39,333 nucleotides of DNA, from assembly GCA_944325005.1 (NCBI GenBank), contig CALUYO010000016.1, positions 1 through 39,333 of the forward strand. Reading direction: 5' to 3'. Shown one piece after another: positions 15,425-22,883 of this stretch. The stretch is from Candidatus Gastranaerophilales bacterium. GTDB lineage: Bacteria; Cyanobacteriota; Vampirovibrionia; Gastranaerophilales; Gastranaerophilaceae. The position numbers and the translations under genes are program-made. Below the pieces are notes generated by a model. That model saw only the letters and a list, made by a program, of their open reading frames with translations. It searched no databases and was not told where the DNA came from. Position 1 is the first letter of the stretch, and each line of letters begins with the position of its first letter.

Positions 15425-16288
15425 ATGCAGATTTTTTATAATTTTATAGCAATATTTATCAGAATAATAACTAACTCATTAAGCAATGTTTTTCAAAAAA
15501 AACTTGCTTTTGAAGGCGAAAATCCTGTCAATATAAATTTTATAAATTATCTTATATTAAGCTTATTATCAATTCCGCTCCTATTTTTTGCAGATTATTC
15601 TGTAATTAATTACAAATTTTGGTTTTATGCTCTGGCAGGCGGTATTACAGGAGCTGTTTGCAATTGTTTTATGGTTCTGGCTCTTGAAAAAGGAGAATTA
15701 TCTGTTTTAGGACCGATAAATTCATATAAAGCAGTCATAGGTCTGATTTTTGGAATAATAGTACTTCATGAAATGCCTAATTTATACGGTTTGGCCGGTA
15801 TCATACTTATTATAGCCGGTTCATATTTTATTCTTGAAAGTCCGAAAGCCTTTATGAGGAAAGATATACAATATAGAGTTTATGCACTGATTTTCTCTGC
15901 CATAGAAGCTGTATTTATAAAAAAAGTAATTATGCTTTCATCAATAACAACTTCTTTTATAATGTCAAGTTTTTTCGGAGCATTTTTCTCTTACATAATT
16001 ATGAATATTTTTTCAAAAACTGAAAAATTGGGAATTCCTATTCCTACTAAAAGACATACCATTTTTTACGTCTTAACAGCAGCATGTTTCGGTCTGATGA
16101 CATTAACAACTGCTTACGTTTTCAGATATATGAATGTGGGATACGCTCTGTCATTGTTTCAACTTTCAATTATTATTAATGTAATTCTCGGATATAAACT
16201 ATTTAACGAAAAGAAACTCATAAAAAAACTTTTCGGCTGCTTAATAATTCTTATAGGTTCAGCAACAATTTTAATTTTTGGACATTAA
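15425..16288 (+). CDS. EamA/DMT-family transporter
   Basis: 287 residues and about ten membrane segments. It opens with FIRIITNSLSNVFQKKLAFEGENPV, carries LEKGELSVLGPINSYKAVIGLIFGIIVLHEMP at the end of the first EamA repeat and YALSLFQLSIIINVILGYKLFNEKKLIKKLFGCLIIL in the second. The pattern resembles EamA proteins of the PecM/RhaT-like kind. No ligand can be read. It is only distantly similar to the transporter at 4317-5198. A glycine-rich membrane protein follows 30 bases downstream. Confidence 0.83.
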   Translation: MQIFYNFIAIFIRIITNSLSNVFQKKLAFEGENPVNINFINYLILSLLSIPLLFFADYSVINYKFWFYALAGGITGAVCNCFMVLALEKGELSVLGPINSYKAVIGLIFGIIVLHEMPNLYGLAGIILIIAGSYFILESPKAFMRKDIQYRVYALIFSAIEAVFIKKVIMLSSITTSFIMSSFFGAFFSYIIMNIFSKTEKLGIPIPTKRHTIFYVLTAACFGLMTLTTAYVFRYMNVGYALSLFQLSIIINVILGYKLFNEKKLIKKLFGCLIILIGSATILIFGH

Positions 16289-16318
16289 CATGTTAGAATT
16301 ATTTTGAAAGGACGAGAA

Positions 16319-16948
16319 ATGCTTGCACCTGTTACAGGCACAAAAGTAGAATATGATATAAGACCATATAAAAGCTATCGTAGACACGTAGTCGAAGAAC
16401 CGGATACTGCAACTAAAGTAAAAGTTGCCGCAGGTTCTGTTGCCGGAACAGTGTTGCCTATGGTATTACTCGCAAATAAACAAAAAAGTAGAATTTATAA
16501 CATAAAATACGGTGTAAAAGAAATGATTCTGGTAAGCGCCGGAAGTATTGCAGGAGGTCTTGCAGCCGGTCTTATTGCCGATAAAAAAGAAAATAAAAAA
16601 CAAAAAGTTAATGAAAGCGTTTTTCAATTTATGAATGCATCTGTACCACCGCTAATTACGGGTATACTCTATTCATTCAGCAGGAATATTAAATATCGTA
16701 TCGCAAGTACTATTATTGGACTTTTTGGAGGAATGCAGCTTGCAGCAAAACTTTCTAACAAAATAAATGACCCGCACGATAAAGTTCCGGACAGAAAATT
16801 AACTTTCAAAGACTCTATTGCTAATATTGATGATGCCCTTGGAGTTTTAATACTCGCAAAAGTTCCGATAGCGGAAAAATTGCATGTTGATAAAACTTTG
16901 CCCGCCATTTACAGCTGGTGCGGCTATAGGGCAGGCATAAGCAATTAA
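16319..16948 (+). CDS. Unknown membrane protein with glycine-zipper helices
   Basis: 209 residues from ATG 16319, which has AAAGGA seven bases upstream; a TTG 15 bases earlier is less likely. The protein has a basic N-terminus (TKVEYDIRPYKSYRRHVVEE) and several helices rich in small residues, such as VAAGSVAGTVLPMVLLANK, ILVSAGSIAGGLAAGLIADK and IIGLFGGMQLAAKLSNK, separated by lysine-rich loops. I do not recognise a family; proteins of this style are common in Gastranaerophilales. The stop overlaps the convergent gene at 16945. Confidence 0.6.
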   Translation: MLAPVTGTKVEYDIRPYKSYRRHVVEEPDTATKVKVAAGSVAGTVLPMVLLANKQKSRIYNIKYGVKEMILVSAGSIAGGLAAGLIADKKENKKQKVNESVFQFMNASVPPLITGILYSFSRNIKYRIASTIIGLFGGMQLAAKLSNKINDPHDKVPDRKLTFKDSIANIDDALGVLILAKVPIAEKLHVDKTLPAIYSWCGYRAGISN

Positions 16949-17238
16949 TTTGAAATATCACTGTTATCATTTTCTATCTTAATTTGTCCGTCCTGCTCAA
17001 CAAACTTTTTTTTATGGAAAAGTTTGTTAATCAGCGGTTCTCTGGGAGAATTTTTCTTTTCAAAACGTGCTTTTTCTGTTTCAACATCATTATAATCGTT
17101 TAGCTCTTCCATCCGGAACCTTTGCTGATTAATCATCTGCATATCATGCACCTGAATAATTGCAGCATCAGGCGGCAGAACAGAGTATGCCGGTAACATT
17201 AAAAATGATAAAAGTACAGCAGAAATAATTTTTTTCAT
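16945..17238 (-). CDS. Small exported protein of unknown function
   Basis: 97 residues with a clear signal peptide (MKKIISAVLLSFLMLPAYS, cut near AYS-VL) and a charged mature part rich in glutamate, lysine and asparagine (MEELNDYNDVETEKARFEKK). No family recognised. The gene is 15 bases downstream of the SIMPL protein gene on the same strand, and they probably form a transcription unit. Confidence 0.6.
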   Translation of the reverse strand: MKKIISAVLLSFLMLPAYSVLPPDAAIIQVHDMQMINQQRFRMEELNDYNDVETEKARFEKKNSPREPLINKLFHKKKFVEQDGQIKIENDNSDISN

Positions 17239-17253
17239 ATCAAATTCTCCCGA

Positions 17254-17973
17254 TTATTTTATGCGAAAAACAACATTAGCAACTGCAGTTACCTTCTTTT
17301 CCACAGTTGATGTATCGTTTATTCCCATATCAGATACATTTGTAGAATCTACAGGAGTAATCTGAAAAACTCCCATATTGACAGATTGAATTTTTCCCGG
17401 TCTATTATGAGTTGCTTTTAACATTGCGGCAGCCCTATCTTTTGCATCTGCCGAAGCTTCCTGAAGAAGCTTAATTTTCAAATCAGAAAGACCTGAATAA
17501 AAGTACTGCGTACTTACTACATTTATATCTATACCTTTATCGAGCAGATTTTGGATATCAGTTGAAATATCTTTTATTTTTTGGACATCATTTGACTTAA
17601 TAACAATCTGCTGCGACAAATTATAATAAGCAATTTCATTTGTCATACTGCCGTTAGGATTATACTTATATGAATTCCACACATTTGAAGCCTTCACATC
17701 AATATCAGTAATCCCTTTAGCTTTTAAATAATCCATCACAACAGGCAGCTGAGACTTAAGAGTATTATATGCAACAAGTTTATCATGCTTTCTTGTTGAA
17801 ATCTGAAATTCAAGCCTTGCCGAATCAGATTTAACAATCTGATAAGCAGAACCTGTAACGGTGATTTTATCTTTTGACATTGCGCCAGTTCCTGCATTAA
17901 CAGCAACAATCAGGCCTAATGCAAGTATTACGGCTAACCATACTAATTGAAGTTTTTCAAATCTTTCAAACAT
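17254..17973 (-). CDS. SIMPL-domain (YggE/DUF541) envelope protein
   Basis: About 239 residues from ATG 17973, which has AAAGGAG upstream; an earlier start is also open but lacks a site. One N-terminal membrane helix (LVWLAVILALGLIVAVNAG) anchors a periplasmic SIMPL domain: DKITVTGSAYQIVKSDSARLEFQIST, LKAKGITDIDVKASNVWNSYKYN, and YNLSQQIVIKSNDVQKIKDISTDIQNLL, then EASADAKDRAAAMLKATH. SIMPL proteins are periplasmic or surface proteins of unclear biochemical role, linked to oxidative stress in E. coli. Divergent from gdhA, sharing a 120-base intergenic region. Confidence 0.88.
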   Translation of the reverse strand: MFERFEKLQLVWLAVILALGLIVAVNAGTGAMSKDKITVTGSAYQIVKSDSARLEFQISTRKHDKLVAYNTLKSQLPVVMDYLKAKGITDIDVKASNVWNSYKYNPNGSMTNEIAYYNLSQQIVIKSNDVQKIKDISTDIQNLLDKGIDINVVSTQYFYSGLSDLKIKLLQEASADAKDRAAAMLKATHNRPGKIQSVNMGVFQITPVDSTNVSDMGINDTSTVEKKVTAVANVVFRIK

Positions 17974-18034
17974 ATACACACTCCTTTTACTAAAACTATA
18001 TATCATATTATAACCTATATTTTATAAAAATCAA

Positions 18035-18063
18035 TTGCGTAAGATTAAATAATATGTTAAAAT
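18035..18063 (+). promoter_or_regulatory. Candidate gdhA promoter
   Basis: TTGCGT (18035-18040), a 17-base spacer and TAAAAT (18058-18063) lie about 35 bases before ATG 18098. The -35 context AATTGCGTAAGATTA is nearly the same as in front of the GH13 gene (22826-22840). Confidence 0.5.
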
Positions 18064-18097
18064 AAGTTACAAAATATAATATAAAAGCGGGGTTCTT

Positions 18098-19450
18098 ATG
18101 AACAAATATATTGAAAAAGTATTAAATGATGTTAAGACAAATAACTATGGAGAAAATGAGTACCTTCAAGCAGTCGAAGAAGTTTTACTTACAATAGAAC
18201 CTGTTGTTAAAAAGCATCCTGAATATGAGAAAATTGCGCTTCTGGAAAGAATGATTGAACCAGAAAGAATTATAACCTTCAGAGTCCCATACATTAACGA
18301 TAACGGAAAGGCTATTGTACATCGTGGTTACAGGGTACAGTTCAGCAGTCTTATCGGACCCTATAAAGGAGGTCTGAGATTTCATCCGAGTGTAAACCAG
18401 AGTATTATGAAATTTCTCGGTTTTGAACAAATATTTAAAAATGCATTGACAGGATTGCCAATAGGCGGCGGCAAGGGGGGAAGTGATTTTGACCCGAAAG
18501 ACAAATCTGAGGGAGAAATTATGAGATTTTGCCAGAGTTTTATGACTGAACTCCAAAGACATATAGGCAAAGATATTGATGTTCCTGCGGGTGATATAGG
18601 TGTCGGGGAACGAGAAATAGGTTATCTTTTCGGGCAGTATAAAAGAATAAAAGATGTATATGAGGGCGGAGTAATCACAGGCAAAGGGCTTTCCTACGGC
18701 GGATCGCTTGTCAGAAAAGAAGCTACCGGTTTCGGGCTAATCTATTTTATGCGAGAAATGCTGAAATACAATGGAAATCAATCTTTAAAGGGCAAAACTG
18801 TTACTATATCCGGAGCGGGAAATGTTGCAATATATGCCTGTCAGAAAGCGAAGGAATATGGTGCAAACGTTGTTGCTATGAGTGATTCTAACGGTTGTGT
18901 TTATGATCCTGAAGGAATTGATTTAGCCCTTATAAAACAAATTAAAGAACAAAAAAGAGGAAGAATTTACGAATATCTTGAAATGCACCATAAGGCAGAA
19001 TATATTGAAAGCATAAATGAAGATTCTCCTATATGGGAAATTAAAACAGACATAGCTCTTCCCTGTGCAACTCAAAATGAATTAACACTTAATTCTGCAA
19101 AAAAACTTGTAGAAAACGGCTTAATAGCGGTTGGAGAAGGAGCAAACATGCCCTGCACAAAAGAAGCAACAGAATATTTTCTCTCGAATAACATACTCCT
19201 TGCTCCGGCAAAAGCTGCCAATGCCGGCGGCGTAGCAACTTCTGCCATTGAAATGAGCCAGAACAGTATGAGATATTATATGAATTTTGAGGAAGTTGAT
19301 AATATGCTCAATAACATAATGGTTAATATATTTAACTCCTGCAAAACTGCCGCAGATGAATACAATCTGGGGAACAATTATATAGCAGGAGCAAATATAG
19401 CATCATTTACGAAACTAGCAAAAGCAATGGAAGCTCAGGGAATTGTATGA
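18098..19450 (+). CDS. gdhA: NADP-type glutamate dehydrogenase
   Basis: 450 residues, the normal size of hexameric bacterial GdhA. It makes glutamate from 2-oxoglutarate and ammonium with NAD(P)H and is a key nitrogen entry point. Motifs seen: HRGYRVQFSSLIGPYKGGLRFHPSVN near residues 69-94, GGGKGGSDFDPKDKS near 124-138 (substrate lysine and binding residues), VPAGDIGVGEREIGYLFGQYK, the nucleotide-binding turn SGAGNVAIYACQKAKEYGA and the C-terminal NAGGVATSAIEMSQNSMRYYM. The GGSDFDPKGKS-like stretch is typical of NADP enzymes. Its 3' end overlaps by 16 bases the convergent gene at 19435. Confidence 0.96.
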   Translation: MNKYIEKVLNDVKTNNYGENEYLQAVEEVLLTIEPVVKKHPEYEKIALLERMIEPERIITFRVPYINDNGKAIVHRGYRVQFSSLIGPYKGGLRFHPSVNQSIMKFLGFEQIFKNALTGLPIGGGKGGSDFDPKDKSEGEIMRFCQSFMTELQRHIGKDIDVPAGDIGVGEREIGYLFGQYKRIKDVYEGGVITGKGLSYGGSLVRKEATGFGLIYFMREMLKYNGNQSLKGKTVTISGAGNVAIYACQKAKEYGANVVAMSDSNGCVYDPEGIDLALIKQIKEQKRGRIYEYLEMHHKAEYIESINEDSPIWEIKTDIALPCATQNELTLNSAKKLVENGLIAVGEGANMPCTKEATEYFLSNNILLAPAKAANAGGVATSAIEMSQNSMRYYMNFEEVDNMLNNIMVNIFNSCKTAADEYNLGNNYIAGANIASFTKLAKAMEAQGIV

Positions 19451-19887
19451 AATAAGCTGTCAAGCCTTTCTTTTGAACAAATTTGAGGATCTTTTTTTGT
19501 AAATTTATACATATTATATTTACAGTATTCATTTACAATCAGCCTGTAATTCTCAAGTTCTCTTTTATCCATTGTAATTGCATAATTAGCTTTTAGCGCA
19601 GGATACTGCTCTTTATACCAGTCCTCTCCATTATTAGTTATTGGGAACAGACTATCAAGCAGTCTTTGTCTATCAGATTCAAAAAGCAGACATCTGTTTC
19701 TGAAATAATTCGAAAACCTGTTATCCGAACGAAAGTTCCTTGAGATATTAATACATGTATCATGCAACATCTGATGACTTCTTGCCATATTCCTGAATGC
19801 ATTTTTGTTCACATCAGTATTATTTGCAGCTAAAGCACAATTAACACACAACATTAATATTGTTACTAATAAAACTACTTTTTTCAT
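19435..19887 (-). CDS. Small exported protein of unknown function
   Basis: 150 residues with signal peptide (MKKVVLLVTILMLCVNCALA, cut before ANN). The mature part is helical, with cysteines in DTCINISRN, RNRCLLFE, NEYCKYN and PQICSKE, which could form two disulfides in the periplasm. The layout (small, helical, Cys-paired) loosely resembles lysozyme-inhibitor-like LprI proteins, but I see no firm match. It overlaps gdhA at the 3' end and sits downstream of the histidine kinase gene on the same strand. Confidence 0.55.
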   Translation of the reverse strand: MKKVVLLVTILMLCVNCALAANNTDVNKNAFRNMARSHQMLHDTCINISRNFRSDNRFSNYFRNRCLLFESDRQRLLDSLFPITNNGEDWYKEQYPALKANYAITMDKRELENYRLIVNEYCKYNMYKFTKKDPQICSKERLDSLFHTIP

Positions 19888-19905
19888 AAAGTTATTATAG
19901 CAGAT

Positions 19906-21210
19906 TCAACAAGCTATGGCAGAAAGTTTACATTCATTAATACATGGGAGTTCAATATTATAATTATTATAATTTGACATCTTGCTCTCCACATTAATCT
20001 TCCCATTATGCGCATTTATAATCTGCTTTGCAAGATATAAACCAAGACTGCTTCCGACTTTATCCATTTTTTCCGAAGATGTGGTATACATTCTAAACAT
20101 ATTCCGGATTGTTTCTGAGGATACATAAGGACTTTCAAACCCGAGTGAAACAAATATATTATTCTGTCCGCTCTGTTTTCCGATTTCACAAATAATTTCA
20201 GTATTTTCATAAGCACTTGAAACACAATAGTTAATTAAGTTTTCAAATGCCTTTTTCATCTGATTTTTATCAGCATAAAAAGATACAAACTTATCTTTAG
20301 CATTAACCTTTATATGTATATTTTTATGGTGCATGGTTTTATACATTTTTGCAAAACAATCATCAAGAAGTTTAAGCATTTGTATTTTCTCATAATTTAA
20401 GGTGACGTCATTATTCTCATATTTATATGTAGTCAAAAGAGTAGACAGCATATCATACATACAATAACACGAATCAAGAGTTAAATTAAGAATTTCACGC
20501 TGGCCTTCATTAATCTTTCCCATTTTTTCATTAACAATTAATTCCAGGGCTCTTATTTGAGCAAGTGTAGGAATTTTCAAATCATGGCTTAAAGTAGAAA
20601 TATAAGTTTCTCTTTGTTTTTGTGCCGCTTTTTCAGCATCAATATTTCTTCCGAAAACAATAAAACCTTTTACGTCCTGTTGCTTGTCAATAATCGGAAC
20701 TTTTCTAATTCTGAACCACTGATTTTTTCCGTTTTTAAGCTTTACCTGTTTGTCTGACACAAAAATTTTTTTGTTTTGAATAATAAGGTCGTTTTCTTCT
20801 CTGATTAATTCCATGGTTTCCCTTTCAAATACATCTAAAGACAACTTCCCGAACTGCTTCTCGTTAGTAATTTCAAAAAATTTTAAAGCTTCAACATTAC
20901 CTGTTACAAACTTGTAATCTTTATCAAGTATAACCGCAATAAGGGGTAAATTATTTATAATAGAAATAAGATGAGCAGAACTGCGTTCTACCTGATGTTT
21001 TAATCGGTTTTCTCTTTCTTCATTTTCTTCCAAAAACTGATTTCTGAACACACAAACGACCAGAAATATATTAACAGAATTAGAAAATAGAAATAAACCG
21101 ATTAATAATGGCGAATACCTGAAACCAGCCATAGCATAAAAAATCATACAGATGACTGTCGTAAGTAACATGCTATAAAAGAAATTTTTAAGTACTGCCG
21201 TTCTGAACAT
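19906..21210 (-). CDS. Orphan PAS sensor histidine kinase with degenerate ATP-binding box
   Basis: 434 residues. Two N-terminal membrane helices (about 8-27 and 32-53), a PAS domain around 82-190 (NNLPLIAVILDKDYKF ... GFIVFGRNID), then the HisKA box TLSHDLKIPTLAQIR with phospho-acceptor His209, and an HATPase domain. The N box is present as KKAFENLINYCVSSA, and the G2 box as VGSSLGLYLAKQIINAHNGKI. The G1 box, normally D-x-G-x-G, is not there: the segment reads SLGFESPYVSSETI. No response regulator lies nearby. It may be an active kinase with unusual ATP binding, or a phosphatase/scaffold; it likely reads redox or small ligands via PAS. Confidence 0.85.
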   Translation of the reverse strand: MFRTAVLKNFFYSMLLTTVICMIFYAMAGFRYSPLLIGLFLFSNSVNIFLVVCVFRNQFLEENEERENRLKHQVERSSAHLISIINNLPLIAVILDKDYKFVTGNVEALKFFEITNEKQFGKLSLDVFERETMELIREENDLIIQNKKIFVSDKQVKLKNGKNQWFRIRKVPIIDKQQDVKGFIVFGRNIDAEKAAQKQRETYISTLSHDLKIPTLAQIRALELIVNEKMGKINEGQREILNLTLDSCYCMYDMLSTLLTTYKYENNDVTLNYEKIQMLKLLDDCFAKMYKTMHHKNIHIKVNAKDKFVSFYADKNQMKKAFENLINYCVSSAYENTEIICEIGKQSGQNNIFVSLGFESPYVSSETIRNMFRMYTTSSEKMDKVGSSLGLYLAKQIINAHNGKINVESKMSNYNNYNIELPCINECKLSAIAC

Positions 21211-21309
21211 ACTTTCCTCTATTTCTAATTACATGTACATACTAAATTAAGATACCTGAAAATACATTACCCACATGAGCAATAGTTAGACAAACGGGTA
21301 ATATATTTT

Positions 21310-22194
21310 TTATTCACAATGGCATTTCTTTTTGCTGACCGGACTGCCGAATATAAGCCTTAAACCTCCAAACGGCTTCTTCATAGTACAGTTTAATCCC
21401 GCAGTCATTTCGTCAATATTGCACAATACCCTGTTAACCTTGTTAATAGTACATCCCAGCTGCGGGATTGTACTATTCAGTTCATTTGTCATGAGTTTTA
21501 CATTTCTGCTGACAATTTGAAAATTTTTAGCGGTTGTATCAAGCCTGTTTTCATTAAATGCTTCATTTAGATTACTCGTAGTTACACCGGCATTTGACGA
21601 GATTTTAACAAAATTAGCCGTACTTTCGCTTAAATCAGATGAAGCCTTTACAATATTAGGTTTAACATCCGACGCCATAGAATTTATAGTAGCAAATAAA
21701 TCGCCGAGTGTTTGAATTGTGATATTAAGATTTTTTATGGTTTCTGCTGCATCAGCCTTCATAGCTTCTAATGATTCCGGATCCTGATTTGCGAGATAAG
21801 ATTCAAGTTCTACAGAAGTTTTACCGGATATTCTATCCCCGTCTTTCAGAAAAAATGAAGATGGTACATCAGGCGATATAAGATCTATATAATCAAATTT
21901 TTTATTCCATTTGTTTCGTTCTTTTTTTAGATTAGCCGAAACATTTATAGGCAAATGCAAATCATGCGGATGAAGTTTCATAGTTACAATTGTTGATGTA
22001 TAAGTTTTATTCGGGCGAACCTTAACTACACTTCCTATTTTAAAACCGTTATAATAAACCGGCGCTCTGTCATGAAAAGGACGCAGATTTTTAAATTCTG
22101 CCGTAACATAGGTATTTGTTCTGTAATTGTAATATGCAGCACCTATAATCAAAAGTATTGCTATAACCGTTAGTGATTTATAAATATTGTTCAT
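21310..22194 (-). CDS. MlaD/MCE-family lipid transport protein
   Basis: 294 residues. One N-terminal membrane helix (LTVIAILLIIGAAYYNY) anchors a single MCE domain: PVYYNGFKIGSVVKVRP, then TSTIVTMKLHPHDLHLPINVSANL and SFFLKDGDRISGKTSVELESYL. A long helical tail with repeated N-x-x-x-x-x-heptads (for example TTSNLNEAFN and NLNITIQTLGDLFATI) follows, as in MCE proteins that form tube-like coils across the periplasm. The Cys-rich end is SKKKCHCE. The usual Mla permease and ATPase genes are not adjacent, so it acts alone here or with distant partners. It supports an outer membrane in the host. Confidence 0.82.
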   Translation of the reverse strand: MNNIYKSLTVIAILLIIGAAYYNYRTNTYVTAEFKNLRPFHDRAPVYYNGFKIGSVVKVRPNKTYTSTIVTMKLHPHDLHLPINVSANLKKERNKWNKKFDYIDLISPDVPSSFFLKDGDRISGKTSVELESYLANQDPESLEAMKADAAETIKNLNITIQTLGDLFATINSMASDVKPNIVKASSDLSESTANFVKISSNAGVTTSNLNEAFNENRLDTTAKNFQIVSRNVKLMTNELNSTIPQLGCTINKVNRVLCNIDEMTAGLNCTMKKPFGGLRLIFGSPVSKKKCHCE

Positions 22195-22265
22195 ATTGGA
22201 AATTCTATTTTATGTAAAATAAAAACACATTCCCGAACAGATTAATTTTATAGTACAATATCTTT

Positions 22266-22733
22266 ATGACAGAAAATAAATATTCTAAAAGAGCCGGAGA
22301 ACTTTTTAGAAAAGGGTATAACTGTGCTCAATCAGTATTTTGTGCTTTTGCAGATGATCTGGAAATTGATTTTGAAACGGCACTTAAGCTTTCATCCTCG
22401 TTTGGAGGCGGAATGGGGCGTTTAAGGGAAGTATGCGGGGCTGTAAGTTCAATGTTTATGATAGCAGGACTTAAATATGGTTATACTACACCGGCTAATG
22501 ACAAAATTAAAGCAGAGCACTACCAAAGAATACAATACCTCGCAAATGAATTTACAAAGAAAAATAATACTATAATCTGCAGAGAACTTCTGGGACTTGA
22601 CATAAAACATGATTCTCCTATACCTTCAAAAAGAACCTCAGAATACTACAAAGACCGTCCATGTGAACGGCTGGTAAAGGAAGCAGCAGAGATAATAAGT
22701 AATTACATAAATTCAAAATCAAGTATGTCATAG
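22266..22733 (+). CDS. C_GCAxxG_C_C family redox protein
   Basis: 155 residues of the family named by its cysteine pattern. Seen: KGYNCAQSVFCAF, SSSFGGGMGRLREVCGAVSSMFMIAGLKYG, CRELLGLD and the late RPCERLVKEAAEII. These proteins occur in anaerobes, where the four conserved cysteines are thought to hold a metal or redox centre; no reaction is established. It starts at ATG 22266 with a short spacer from the divergent MlaD-like gene and precedes the GH13 gene by 150 bases. Confidence 0.9.
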   Translation: MTENKYSKRAGELFRKGYNCAQSVFCAFADDLEIDFETALKLSSSFGGGMGRLREVCGAVSSMFMIAGLKYGYTTPANDKIKAEHYQRIQYLANEFTKKNNTIICRELLGLDIKHDSPIPSKRTSEYYKDRPCERLVKEAAEIISNYINSKSSMS

Positions 22734-22827
22734 TCTTTTTGTAACAAAACTACAAACATAATAGAATTAGCTTACTGTATATAACTTTTATAATATAATT
22801 ATTTTGTTACATTAGCTGATTTGATAA

Positions 22828-22855
22828 TTGCGTAAAATTACTCTGATGCTACAAT
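22828..22855 (+). promoter_or_regulatory. Candidate promoter of the GH13 gene
   Basis: TTGCGT (22828-22833), a 16-base spacer and TACAAT (22850-22855) lie about 30 bases before ATG 22884, which has GGGAG as ribosome site. The -35 surroundings AATTGCGTAAAATTA resemble those of the gdhA promoter. Confidence 0.5.
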
Positions 22856-22883
22856 AAAAAAATAAAAAACGGGAGACATTTTT

